Assembly: GCF_029581275.1 (NCBI RefSeq)
Contig: NZ_CP120742.1
Coordinates: 1,338,501 to 1,402,500, forward strand
Reading direction: 5' to 3'
Length of the DNA stretch: 64,000 bases
Source: Micromonospora sp. WMMD1155
GTDB lineage: Bacteria; Actinomycetota; Actinomycetes; Mycobacteriales; Micromonosporaceae
The notes under the pieces were generated by a model. That model saw only the letters and a list, made by a program, of their open reading frames with translations. It made no database searches and was not told the origin of the DNA. Below are positions 8,039 through 15,302 of this stretch, piece by piece (position 1 is the first letter of the stretch; each line of letters begins with the position of its first letter). The position numbers and the translations under genes are program-made.

Positions 8039-8740
8039 GTGACCGCCGCCCTCGCCCCCGCCGTGCTCGACGCCGCGCAGTGGCGGGCCCGTCGGCGGGC
8101 CCACGAGGAGCGCGTGGACGTCTGGCTGACACCGCACCTGGCCCGCCGCCGGCGCGGTGAGCGGCATCCGGTGGCCGACTTCCTGTTCACCTACTACTCG
8201 CACCGTCCGGCCCAGCTACGGCGCTGGCATCCGGGGGCCGGGGTCGAGCTGCACGACGCCGACCCGGCCGAGTTCGGCCGGGACTACCGCGCCACCACCG
8301 CCGGGGTCACCCTCGACACCGATGGGGTACGCGCGCGGCGCGGCGAGTCGATCACCTGGATCCGCTCCCTGTTGGCGGCCACCAGCGGGCGGGCGCCACA
8401 CCTCGGCTGCTTCGGGATGCACGAGTGGGCGATGGTCTACCGGCAGACCCAGGCGGAGCTGCGGCACAACGCCTGGCCGCTGCGACTGAGCCCGGAGCGG
8501 ACCGCCGCTGTCGTCGAGGAGCGGGGCGTGCGGTGCAGCCACTTCGACGCGTTCCGGTTCTTCACACCGCCGGCCCGCCGGTTGAACCTGCTCACGCCGA
8601 CCCGGGAGACGCAGCACGCCCTGGAACAGCCGGGGTGCCTGCACGCCAACATAGATCTGCGTAAGCGCAACTCAGGCACCTCTCAGAGGTGGGGGGTATG
8701 CAAGCGGCACGAAGCGGACAACAAGGGTCCGAACCGTTGA
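8039..8740 (+). pseudogene. 5' half of interrupted '3-methyladenine DNA glycosylase'-type gene
   Basis: The first 207 codons (8039-8659) encode an actinobacterial protein family widely labelled 3-methyladenine DNA glycosylase; I recall that label but it is weakly supported biochemically. Recognisable blocks are HPVADFLFTYYSHRPAQLRRWHPG, GCFGMHEWAMVYR and RCSHFDAFRFFTPPARRLNLLTPTR. At 8659 the family sequence stops inside CLHANIDL and the frame runs into the integrated element, ending at 8740 after 26 foreign codons. The missing part resumes at 12149 in the same frame. Removing 8660-12148 restores a 288-residue protein. The start is a GTG. The intact paralogue at 8698 starts inside the tail of this frame. 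Confidence 0.93.
8640..8680. other. attL junction of the serine-recombinase element
   Basis: Host sequence ends ...CATAGATCTG and element sequence begins CGTAAGCGCAACTCAGGC. The dinucleotide TG (8658-8659) is shared with the other junction (12147-12148) and is the likely crossover core. The assignment follows from reading-frame restoration and from the alignment with the intact copy carried by the element. Confidence 0.85.
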
Positions 8741-9630
8741 CCAGCATCCCCGCCGCAAGCTGGCTTCCCCTCTTGGCAGCTCACGAGAAGCGCGCCGACT
8801 CCCTTACCGCAGGCCACCGCGCCCGCAAGGCCACGAGGGAACGCCACGCGATCGATGACTTCTTGTACGACTACTACGGCACCAGGCCCTCCGTGCTCCG
8901 ACGCTGGCACCCGGGCGTCGGCATCTCCTTGGAGCCCGGACCGAACGGCTCTGCCCCACACCGACAGTGGCGTTGGTACGCCACGGATGCGGACGGAGTC
9001 GTGAGCTTCGACGTCACAGCGTTCCTCGCCGACCGGGCTGAGTCGGTACGCTTCGTCCATCGGCTGTTGTCCGCGATCGCGTCGCGGCCAGCCTTCACTG
9101 GCTGCTTCGGCCTGCATGAGTGGGCGATGGTGTACCGCCAACGTGAGCATCGGCATCCGCTCCCCCTGCGACTTGGGCAAGAGGGAACTGACGCGGTGGT
9201 CGAGTCTCACCAGATCCGCTGCACGCACTTCGATGCGTTCCGGTTCTTCACCCCTGACGCGGTCAGCCTCAACCGGCTCCAACCAACGAGGGAGAGCCAG
9301 GTAGAGCTTGACCAACCGGGCTGCTTGCATGCCTCGATGGACTGCCACAAGTGGGCAGCCAAGCTGGGCCCTGCGGTTCCGGGGGATCTGGCGCTCGACT
9401 GCTTCGAGTTGGCGAGGGACATCCGGCTGCTCGACATGCAGGCGTCCCCGTACGACTTCTCCTCTTACGGGGAACCGGTGGTGGCCATCGAGACACCCGA
9501 GGGCAAGGCCGAGTACGTCGCTCGTCAACGCGAGTTCTCGCAGCGCGCGGGCCGACTACGCGCCCGGTTGATCGATGTGTGTGCGGCGCTGCTTGAGGGA
9601 GCGGAGCCACCGGCAAGGGTGGGGGCATGA
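8698..9630 (+). CDS. Element-borne intact copy of the interrupted glycosylase-type gene
   Basis: This 310-residue protein matches the split host gene along its whole length: ERHAIDDFLYDYYGTRPSVLRRWHPGVG, GCFGLHEWAMVYRQ, RCTHFDAFRFFTPDAVSLNRLQPTR, then uninterrupted DIRLLDMQASPYDFSSYGEP and IETPEGKAEYVARQREF. Divergence at both DNA and protein level shows it is not a recent duplicate. At the position of the integration core it encodes CLHASMDCHKWA instead of the host CLHANIDLYKWA, so the attachment site is destroyed in this copy. I chose the ATG at 8698, with AGAGGTGGGG just upstream; a GTG at 8689 is in frame. It starts 39 bases inside attL, in the direction of the host promoter, so it probably replaces the function lost by integration. 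Confidence 0.92.
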   Translation: MQAARSGQQGSEPLTSIPAASWLPLLAAHEKRADSLTAGHRARKATRERHAIDDFLYDYYGTRPSVLRRWHPGVGISLEPGPNGSAPHRQWRWYATDADGVVSFDVTAFLADRAESVRFVHRLLSAIASRPAFTGCFGLHEWAMVYRQREHRHPLPLRLGQEGTDAVVESHQIRCTHFDAFRFFTPDAVSLNRLQPTRESQVELDQPGCLHASMDCHKWAAKLGPAVPGDLALDCFELARDIRLLDMQASPYDFSSYGEPVVAIETPEGKAEYVARQREFSQRAGRLRARLIDVCAALLEGAEPPARVGA

Positions 9631-9996
9631 CCCCCTGAGACACCCTCTCCGCACCGCTACGTCATAGCATCCGCCATCTTGCCCCGGTTCCGAGGTTGCC
9701 CAGAAGCGGGGATCTGGCTCTTGACCTGGGAAGACAGCGCTGGCCCGCCAGCCATAACAGGGTTCGAACGGCCAGCTCCTTGCCCCCGGAGAGGCGGCGG
9801 CAGTATGATGAGGAGTTGGATCACCACCCAGACAAGCCCGTAGACCGGCCTGAGAGCCACGCTCAGGGCCGGAGGGTATACGGGTATACCCAAGGTCAAC
9901 TCGATGACTCAGCGGCGCTCTGGGAGGGTTGAAGGTCCTCAGGGCGTGATGGAGCCGGCCAAGAGCTAGGCCGACGGCATCGGGCAAGCTTGAGCG
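9631..9996. other. Element spacer with a possible small ORF and an inverted repeat
   Basis: A plus-strand frame at 9696-9932 (78 codons) has an acceptable C-terminal half (DEELDHHPDKPVDRPESHAQ) but no homology I recognise and no clear ribosome site, so I leave it uncalled. GGGTATA (9874-9880) and TATACCC (9885-9891) form a perfect 7-bp inverted repeat that could be a regulator site for the gene at 9997. Confidence 0.4.
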
Positions 9997-10368
9997 GTGG
10001 ATGTCGAGGCGGTACGAGTCGAGGGCTATCACGAGGTCCTGGCGCTTCATCGGATGCTCATGGAGTGCAATTCCGAGGATCTTGGAAGCGTCTACGCAGG
10101 CAGCCCGTTCATAGCCGCCATCCAGCATCGCCTGGTTGACGCCCTTGAGGCCGCCGACCCGGGCCAAGGGTGGCGCACCTGGCGGAACGCCGATGCGCAC
10201 CCCCACCGCGTAGAGGCCGTCCGCGCTCACCTGGCTCAGGCCGGCGAGTGGTGGCAGGACGCCAGCGACGAACAACGTGCGGCATACGTGCGAGACCTCC
10301 TCGCACCGTTGCGGCTCTCGCAGGAACTGCTGTGTGAGCTGTCAGGAGCGCCAGCGTCGGCAGGGTGA
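9997..10368 (+). CDS. Hypothetical protein of the integrated element
   Basis: The frame begins at a GTG and encodes 123 residues, mostly predicted helical and acidic (YHEVLALHRMLMECNSEDLG; RVEAVRAHLAQAGEWWQDAS; LRLSQELLCELSG). It has no transmembrane segment, no cysteine cluster and no motif I recognise. Codon use is typical of coding sequence for this GC content, which supports it over the overlapping minus-strand frame. It lies between the replacement gene and the recombinase, transcribed toward the recombinase. A role in directionality control or regulation is possible but unsupported. Confidence 0.6.
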   Translation: MDVEAVRVEGYHEVLALHRMLMECNSEDLGSVYAGSPFIAAIQHRLVDALEAADPGQGWRTWRNADAHPHRVEAVRAHLAQAGEWWQDASDEQRAAYVRDLLAPLRLSQELLCELSGAPASAG

Positions 10369-10400
10369 TGCAGCGGCAGGAAGCCGGGGAGGATGTACCG

Positions 10401-10525
10401 CCTACGCGCGTAGGCGCGCGCCCCCGCGTGCGCGTACCAAGGAACTACTCCGTAGGAGTAGTGCTGTTCTGCTGTAGATCTACAACCTCTAAGCAGTAGA
10501 TCTTAGATAGACCCCGAAGGGGTCT
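10401..10525. repeat. Cluster of short perfect palindromes in the element
   Basis: Within 125 bases are CCTACGCGCGTAGG (10401-10414, perfect), an 8-bp stem ACTACTCC/GGAGTAGT (10444-10462), TGTAGATCTACA (10473-10484, perfect) and AGACCCC-GAA-GGGGTCT (10509-10525). The stretch is AT-richer than the chromosome. The last hairpin can end the transcript of 9997-10368; the others could be regulatory or replication sites. Confidence 0.6.
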
Positions 10526-10651
10526 CTATCTGTATAGCTGGATACCAGTAGCACTGGAATGCAGGGGCACTGACGCGAAGCGTCCGCGCCACAGGATCGC
10601 TGCGCTCCCTGGTGTTCGTGCGTCGGCGGAGAACCCGAAGATCAGGAACCC

Positions 10652-10679
10652 GAAGATGGGCCCCTTCGGGGCCCTCTTC
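10652..10679 (-). terminator. Terminator of the serine recombinase gene
   Basis: GGGCCCC (10658-10664), loop CTT-type, and GGGGCCC (10668-10674), extended by GAAG/CTTC, form a strong hairpin 23 bases past the recombinase stop codon on the minus strand. An 11-base direct repeat AACCCGAAGAT lies beside it. Confidence 0.7.
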
Positions 10680-10701
10680 CCGGTTCGGTTCCTCCCCTGG
10701 C

Positions 10702-12096
10702 TCAGATGCTCGCGACCTTCGCGGGGTCTCCCGCCCTGAACAACACATCGACATGCCGCTCATCGGTGCGGCGGACGCCACGCCCCTTCTGGCGGAGACG
10801 ACAGGTCACGACAACCGCGAGGATCAGGGAGCGCTTGCGGTCTACGTCCAACCCGTCCCAGTGACGGCGCACCTGCTCGTCCGTCATCCCGGTGACGCCC
10901 TTGACGGCGCTGTCACCTCCCAGTTGGGACAGCTGATCCTCCAGCTCATCCACGCGGCTGCGCATGGTCTGGGATGCAGTCAGGAACTGCGAGCGCGTGA
11001 CGAGTCCGGCAGCGTAGTCGGTGGCCAGATCGTCGAGCCGTGACCGCAGGCTCCCCAGCTCGTCCCTCATCTGCTGAACAGGCAGGTCATCCTCGCTCTG
11101 CTCGAACGCTTCCGCGAACTGCGGCGCGGTCAGGAACCGGATCACACGCTCACTGACCATGGTGTCAGCCTCGTCCTGACGGTGGGATACGCAGTGCTTG
11201 AACTTGCACTCATAGACGGCGTAGCTACCCTCCTCGCCCTTGCGCCCACGCCATGCCGTGCGGATGGGGCCACCGCACTTGGCGCAGGTAGCGACGCCCG
11301 TCAGCAGGCTGCGACGGGGACCGCCACCACCGGCCTTGCGGGTCGGAGAGTTGAGCACACGGACAGCGGACCGGTAGATCTCCTCGGGCACCAGGGCATC
11401 CCAGTTACCAGGGCCGACCTCATCCCCTGCGTACGTCCGGATAGCGCAGTTCCTGGCGGACATGAGGAGCTGACGAACACTTGCTCCCGTCCAGTTCCTC
11501 CCCCTGGTGGTGACCATGCCCTGACGGTTCCACTCCTCGGCGATCGACAACAGGGAGCGCCCCGCCAACAGATCCTGGTACGCACGCTGGACGGCCTCGG
11601 CTTCACCACCACGAGGTGTTCCGTCACGCTCGTATCCGAAGGGTCGAGCAGACCACCAGGGCCGCCCCTGGGAAGCGCGCTGCGTGGCTGCCAGACGCTG
11701 ACGAGCAGCCTTCTGCTGACCCTCGAACTGGGAGAACGCCGTGACCACGTTCGCCATCAGGACGCCTGTCGGGTTGCTCAAGTCCAGCATCCCTGCGGTC
11801 ACGGCGTGGACGGGTACGCCGTAGCTGATCACCCGGTCCAGCTCACGGGTGAGGCGGACGAGCCGGTCGAGATGCCACACGATGATGGCGTCCGGCTTCG
11901 GGCTCAGGGTGAGCAGCTTCTCGAACGCCGGCCGGACCCGGCCGGTCGTGGCGCTGATGCTGTTGTCGATCAGCTCCCGTGTCACCGTCCAGCCCTGACG
12001 AGCTGCCAACTCCCGGCAAGCTTCGAGCTGCCGATCAACGCCCAGCTCGTTACCCATCTTGTCCAGGCTGAGCCGTGCGTAGATGACGACGTCCAT
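10702..12096 (-). CDS. Large serine recombinase (integrase)
   Basis: The 464-residue enzyme starts MDVVIYARLSLDKMG, with the catalytic serine at S10 of the resolvase/invertase domain. Helix-E region motifs (AIIVWHLDRLVRLTRELDRVI; NPTGVLMANVVTAFSQFEG) follow. A recombinase domain runs about 160-270 (FGYERDGTPRGGEAEAVQRAY; GMVTTRGRNWTGASVRQLL), then a zinc ribbon with CAKC and YECKFKHC, and a coiled-coil region (RDELGSLRSRLDDLATDYAAG) typical of phage-type serine integrases. The ATG at 12096 is preceded by GGGAGGG; upstream in-frame codons belong to host DNA. It lies 52 bases inside attR, reading away from it, the usual position of such integrases. It should catalyse attP x attB integration at the site described; excision would need a directionality factor not recognised here. 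Confidence 0.96.
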   Translation of the reverse strand: MDVVIYARLSLDKMGNELGVDRQLEACRELAARQGWTVTRELIDNSISATTGRVRPAFEKLLTLSPKPDAIIVWHLDRLVRLTRELDRVISYGVPVHAVTAGMLDLSNPTGVLMANVVTAFSQFEGQQKAARQRLAATQRASQGRPWWSARPFGYERDGTPRGGEAEAVQRAYQDLLAGRSLLSIAEEWNRQGMVTTRGRNWTGASVRQLLMSARNCAIRTYAGDEVGPGNWDALVPEEIYRSAVRVLNSPTRKAGGGGPRRSLLTGVATCAKCGGPIRTAWRGRKGEEGSYAVYECKFKHCVSHRQDEADTMVSERVIRFLTAPQFAEAFEQSEDDLPVQQMRDELGSLRSRLDDLATDYAAGLVTRSQFLTASQTMRSRVDELEDQLSQLGGDSAVKGVTGMTDEQVRRHWDGLDVDRKRSLILAVVVTCRLRQKGRGVRRTDERHVDVLFRAGDPAKVASI

Positions 12097-12120
12097 CCCT
12101 GCGTTCCCTCCCTCGAACTT

Positions 12121-12166
12121 GCCTGGGATGAGGATACGCAGGGGTTTGTACAAGTGGGCGTACAAG
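12121..12166. other. attR junction of the serine-recombinase element
   Basis: Element sequence GCCTGGGATGAGGATACGCA (12121-12140), then GGGGTTTG, is joined to host sequence TACAAGTGGGCG from 12149. The shared TG is at 12147-12148. The host codons resume in the same frame as at attL. Confidence 0.85.
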
Positions 12167-12394
12167 CTGTCCCCGCTGGTCGACTCGGAGCTGGTGGCCG
12201 ACGCGTTCGAGCTGGCCACGGAGATCCGCACACTGGACATGCGGGCCAGCCCGTACGACCTGGCGGCGCTGGGCTACCCGCCGGTGCGGGTGGAGACCCC
12301 GGAGGGTCGGGCCGAGTACGCGGCGGCACAACGGGCCTTCGCCGACCGGGGCGCCGTTCTGCGCGAGCGGCTCCTCAACGCCGTCCCGGCCTGA
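12149..12394 (+). pseudogene. 3' half of the interrupted glycosylase-type gene
   Basis: These 81 codons plus stop encode YKWAYKLSPLVDSELVADAF...EIRTLDMRASPYDLAALGYPP and VETPEGRAEYAAAQRAF, colinear with the C-terminus of the intact element copy. The frame is open back to an ATG at 12083 inside the element, so a 103-residue fragment could be made, but there is no sign that it is selected for. Together with 8039-8659 it forms the original gene. Confidence 0.93.
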
Positions 12395-12409
12395 CCTCGG
12401 CCGCCCGGG

Positions 12410-13006
12410 TCAGCTCGTCGGACGGGTACGCAGGCCGTCGATGAGCAGGTCCACCACCGCCGCCAGGTCGTCGTCGAGCCCCGACTCGTCCCACTCGGTG
12501 CGGTGAGCCGGGTGGTGGAAGCGGGCGGTGGCCTGCAGGATCGCCCGACCGGCCACCGCCGGGTCGGGCACGGTGAACTCTCCCGTCGCCACCCCGTCCG
12601 CCACGATCACGCTGAGCTGACCGGCGAGGACCTCGAGGTGGGTGGCGACCGCCCCCTCGGAGAGGGTGGCGAGTTGGTGGAAGTTGTCGAACAGCTCCGG
12701 GTCCTCCCGGGCCATCCGGCGCTTCGTGCCGCTCAGCTCCGCCAGCCAGCGGCGGAGCCGCTCCGGCGCGGGCCCGTCACCGGTGGCCACCCCGATCAGA
12801 GGGGTGGAAACCCGGGCCAGCCACCGCTCGGCGACCGCCTCCCGTAGAGCGGCCTTGCTGGCGAAATGCCGGTAGACGCTGCCGTGGCTGACGCTCAGCG
12901 CGCGGGCGACGTCCAGCACGGTGGCCTTGGCCGGCCCGTACCGGCGCAGCACCTCCTCGGCGGTGTCGAGGATCCGGTCGGCCGTCAGGGCGGTGGCGTC
13001 GCTCAT
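12410..13006 (-). CDS. TetR-family repressor
   Basis: The 198-residue protein has an N-terminal TetR helix-turn-helix (ADRILDTAEEVLRRYGPAKATVLDVARALSVSHGSVYRHFASKAAL) and a variable helical ligand domain. I chose the ATG at 13006 because the HTH begins there; the frame is open upstream without homology. It lies 73 bases downstream of an aldo/keto reductase gene on the same strand and likely controls that small operon through the inverted repeat at 14125-14146. The ligand is unknown. Confidence 0.93.
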   Translation of the reverse strand: MSDATALTADRILDTAEEVLRRYGPAKATVLDVARALSVSHGSVYRHFASKAALREAVAERWLARVSTPLIGVATGDGPAPERLRRWLAELSGTKRRMAREDPELFDNFHQLATLSEGAVATHLEVLAGQLSVIVADGVATGEFTVPDPAVAGRAILQATARFHHPAHRTEWDESGLDDDLAAVVDLLIDGLRTRPTS

Positions 13007-13079
13007 GACTCCAGCCTTCCTGACCGGGTCACGGGCCGTGGCGCGACCCCCGGCCGACGGTCGCGCCACGGCACGGTGG

Positions 13080-14078
13080 TCATGCCCGCTCGCTGTCCAG
13101 GAGCGCCATCTGCGCCTCGCCGTACCGGGAGCCGGCGGCCGCGCCGGACGGGACGGCGGCCTCGATCGCCGCGAGGTCGGCCTCGGTCGGGGTGAACGCC
13201 GCCGCGCCGAGCGCCTCGGTCAGTCGTTCCCGGCGGCGGGCACCGATCAGCGGCACGATGTTCTCGCCCCGGGACAGCACCCAGGCGATGGCGATCTGGG
13301 CCACGGTGACGCCACGAGCCTCGGCGACGGTGCGCAGCGCGTCCACCAGGGCGAGGTTGTGGTCCAGGTTCGCGCCGGCGAACCGGGGCAGGTGGCTGCG
13401 GAAGTCGGTGACGCCGGTCTGGCGCTGCGGCGACCAGTGACCGCTGATCAGGCCCCGGGACAGCACCCCGTACGCGGTGACGCCGACGCCCAACTCGCGG
13501 GCCGTCGGCAGGATCTCCGCCTCGGGGTCGCGGGAGATCAGCGAGTATTCGAGCTGGAGGTCGGCGACGGGGTGCACGGCGTGCGCGCGACGCAGTGTCT
13601 CCGCGCTCACCTCGGACAGGCCGATGTGCCGGACGTGACCGGCCTTGACCAGGTCGGCCAGGGTGCCCATGACGTCCTCGACCGGCACGTCCGGCGTCAG
13701 GCGGGCCGGGCGGTAGATGTCGACGTGGTCGGTGCCGAGCCGGCGCAGGGTGTAGGCCAGGAAGTTCTTGATCGCGGCGGGTCGGAGGTCGGTGCCGTTC
13801 CAGCCGCCCTCGATGTCGCGTAGTGCGCCGAACTTGACGCTGATCACCGCGTTGTCGCGGTTGCGGCCACGCAGCGCGTCGCGCAGCAGCATCTCGTTGT
13901 GGCCCATCCCGTAGAAGTCGCCGGTGTCGAGCAACGTGATGCCGGCGTCGAGCGCGGCGTGGATGGTGGCGATGCTCTCGGCCTCGTCGGTGGTGCCGTA
14001 GAGGTCGGACATGCCCATCAGGCCGAGGCCGAGTGCGGAGACGGTCGGGCCGGCGGTGCCGAGGGTGCGGGTGTTCAT
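13080..14078 (-). CDS. Aldo/keto reductase
   Basis: The 332-residue protein has the AKR TIM-barrel features of the IolS/YakC-like group: MNTRTLGTAGPTVSALGLGLMGMS, then LLDTGDFYGMGHNE providing the catalytic Asp and Tyr, and the Lys in AVISVKFG. The canonical catalytic His position (usually YQHRVDP) reads YRPARLTP here, so the tetrad lacks His; I have seen this variant in other actinobacterial members. NADPH-dependent reduction of small carbonyls is the expected activity, with unknown substrate. It is probably cotranscribed with the TetR gene downstream. Confidence 0.93.
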   Translation of the reverse strand: MNTRTLGTAGPTVSALGLGLMGMSDLYGTTDEAESIATIHAALDAGITLLDTGDFYGMGHNEMLLRDALRGRNRDNAVISVKFGALRDIEGGWNGTDLRPAAIKNFLAYTLRRLGTDHVDIYRPARLTPDVPVEDVMGTLADLVKAGHVRHIGLSEVSAETLRRAHAVHPVADLQLEYSLISRDPEAEILPTARELGVGVTAYGVLSRGLISGHWSPQRQTGVTDFRSHLPRFAGANLDHNLALVDALRTVAEARGVTVAQIAIAWVLSRGENIVPLIGARRRERLTEALGAAAFTPTEADLAAIEAAVPSGAAAGSRYGEAQMALLDSERA

Positions 14079-14124
14079 GGGTCTTCCTCTCCTGGGGTGA
14101 CCTCATCAACGTACACCCTTCAGA

Positions 14125-14146
14125 TGACAGATTCCAGATTCTGTCA
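14125..14146. promoter_or_regulatory. Candidate TetR operator upstream of the aldo/keto reductase
   Basis: TGACAGA (14125-14131) and TCTGTCA (14140-14146) form a perfect 7-bp inverted repeat with an 8-base spacer, 47 bases upstream of the reductase start. Size and symmetry fit a TetR dimer site. The link to the TetR gene of the same operon is inference. Confidence 0.6.
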
Positions 14147-14187
14147 GTGACGGGCACGACAGGCCCGACCCTACGAAGGAGGATCGA

Positions 14188-14613
14188 CTACTCGCCGTCG
14201 GCGCGGCGGTCGCGCTTGCGCTGGGACTGGCGCTTCTTCTCGGCCAGTCGGCGTTCCTTGGCCCCACGGGACGGGCGGGTCGCTCGACGGGCCGGCGGAG
14301 GGGGCGCGGCGGCCTCTCGCAGCAGGGCGGTCATCCGTTCCCGGGCCGCCTCCCGGTTGGCCAGTTGGGCGCGGTGCTCGCTGGCGGCGATCGTCAACAC
14401 CCCGTCGACCAGGCGGTTGGCCAGGCGGGCCATCGCCCGCGACCGCAGCGACTCGGGCACGGCAGGCGAATTGGCCAGGTCGTAGCTCAGCTCGACCCGG
14501 GAGTCCGCCGTGTTGACCCCCTGCCCTCCCGGCCCCGAGGAGCGGGAGAAGCGCTCCCGCAGTTCCCCGGCGGGGACGACCCACCGGTCGGTCACCCGCA
14601 GTCCGTCGTCCAC
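14188..14613 (-). CDS. arfB: Alternative ribosome-rescue factor B (peptidyl-tRNA hydrolase domain)
   Basis: The 141-residue protein carries the release-factor catalytic loop with GGQ at residues 29-31 (RSSGPGGQGVNTADSRVEL) and lacks the codon-recognition domains of RF1/RF2. The C-terminus (KERRLAEKKRQSQRKRDRR) is the basic tail that in ArfB/YaeJ enters the empty mRNA channel of stalled ribosomes. It frees nascent chains on non-stop complexes. Length is normal for the family. Confidence 0.95.
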   Translation of the reverse strand: MDDGLRVTDRWVVPAGELRERFSRSSGPGGQGVNTADSRVELSYDLANSPAVPESLRSRAMARLANRLVDGVLTIAASEHRAQLANREAARERMTALLREAAAPPPPARRATRPSRGAKERRLAEKKRQSQRKRDRRADGE

Positions 14614-14743
14614 GCCCTGAGGCTAACCCGCCACGAACCGCCGAAGGTCGGGCCCCGGCCCAACCCCGTGGCCGGTCTGCGCCGTCCGCCGCGCCCCGCC
14701 GACAACGTCGGCCGCCGGCATCCACGGCCGGGCACCCGTCCGG

Positions 14744-14821
14744 AAGATCCGCACAACATCGGGGATGGTGCTGCCTCCCGCCCGCCCGAGGCAGCACCAT
14801 CAGGGAAGTTGCGCGGATCTT
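14744..14821. repeat. REP-like hairpin element, copy 2 (complete)
   Basis: Two nested inverted repeats are visible. Outer arms are AAGATCCGCACAAC (14744-14757) and GTTGCGCGGATCTT (14808-14821), with one mismatch. Inner arms GATGGTGCTGCCTC (14764-14777) and GAGGCAGCACCATC (14788-14801) are perfect. The outer right arm abuts the octamer array at 14822. Confidence 0.85.
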
Positions 14822-14893
14822 GGCGCAGCGGCGCAGCGGCGCAGCGGCGCAGCGGCGCAGCGGCGCAGCGGCGCAGCGGCGCAGCGGCGCAGC
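14822..14893. repeat. Octamer tandem array (GGCGCAGC), 9 perfect units
   Basis: Nine perfect GGCGCAGC units follow directly on GATCTT of the REP-like element; read on the other strand the array precedes AAGATCC exactly as at 4345-4420 and 54522-54547. It ends 26 bases before the stop codon of the small membrane protein gene. The rest of 14614-14743 shows nothing recognisable. Confidence 0.9.
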
Positions 14894-14918
14894 GGCGCCG
14901 AGGTGCCGAGGTGCTGTC

Positions 14919-15251
14919 CTAGCGGCGCGGAGGTGCACTCTGCGTCGGGGACTGGCTGGGTGCCGGCCCGGCGGTCTCCTCGTCCGAGCCGACGGCCGCG
15001 TACGCCACCGCTCCGAAGAGGAGCAGGGCGATCACCCCGGCCTTCACGGCGACGCCACGGATCAGCAACCAGGCGCCTCGACGGGCGCCCGGCACCGATT
15101 TCTTGACGGTCTGGTAATCGTTCCACCCGCGTCGTGCCCGGGCGTACGCCGACCCCACTGCACATCCGATGAACAGGCCCACCAGCAGGAGGACCGCGAG
15201 AAGAGGACGCTCCACCTCCGCCAGTATCCAGACCGACAGTGATATTTCCAT
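14919..15251 (-). CDS. Small two-TM membrane protein
   Basis: The 110-residue frame has an N-terminal membrane segment (RPLLAVLLLVGLFIGCAVGSAYA), a basic cytoplasmic loop (RRGWNDYQTVKKSVPGARRG), a second membrane segment (AVKAGVIALLLFGAVAYAAVG) and a Pro/Ser-rich tail. No named family is recognised. The ATG at 15251 lies 51 bases downstream of the trypsin-like protease gene, so it may be the last gene of the moxR operon. Confidence 0.75.
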   Translation of the reverse strand: MEISLSVWILAEVERPLLAVLLLVGLFIGCAVGSAYARARRGWNDYQTVKKSVPGARRGAWLLIRGVAVKAGVIALLLFGAVAYAAVGSDEETAGPAPSQSPTQSAPPRR

Positions 15252-15302
15252 GGCCCGATGCCGTGCGGCCGGATATCTGACACTGGCGGCTGTCCGGGCA
15301 GC

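Larger units (their letters stand above)
8660..12148. mobile_element. 3.5-kb serine-recombinase element inserted in a host gene
   Basis: The 3,489-bp insertion interrupts a host gene exactly in frame and shares only TG with the target, as large serine recombinases do. It contains an intact homologue of the interrupted gene (8698-9630, just inside attL), a hypothetical protein (9997-10368), a palindrome-rich stretch, and the recombinase (10702-12096, reading inward from attR). Joining the two ends recreates an attP of two 20-bp arms, 15 of 20 bases symmetric, around GGGGTT. No transfer, replication or capsid genes are seen, so mobility between cells must come from elsewhere. Confidence 0.9.

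Noticed and set aside
6279..8042. Alternative plus-strand frame of 587 codons overlapping the Pro/Thr-rich membrane protein
   Set aside because: It is the +1 frame of the same GC-rich repeats. The 6400 frame has membrane segments and a recognisable domain order, this one has none.
9740..9830. Possible tRNA fragment near GGGTTCGAAC in the element
   Set aside because: The T-loop-like string is present but no acceptor or anticodon stem can be drawn on either strand.
9556..10275. Minus-strand 239-codon frame in the integrated element
   Set aside because: It lies opposite the end of the replacement gene and the 9997 gene and shows no domain; the plus-strand frames have better codon use.
8660..12148. 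Prophage or conjugative element
   Set aside because: No capsid, tail, lysis, relaxase or transfer ATPase gene exists in the 3.5 kb; only recombinase, replacement gene and one hypothetical gene.
11182..12444. Plus-strand 420-codon frame through the recombinase gene
   Set aside because: Antisense of the serine recombinase, crossing attR into the host gene in the wrong frame.
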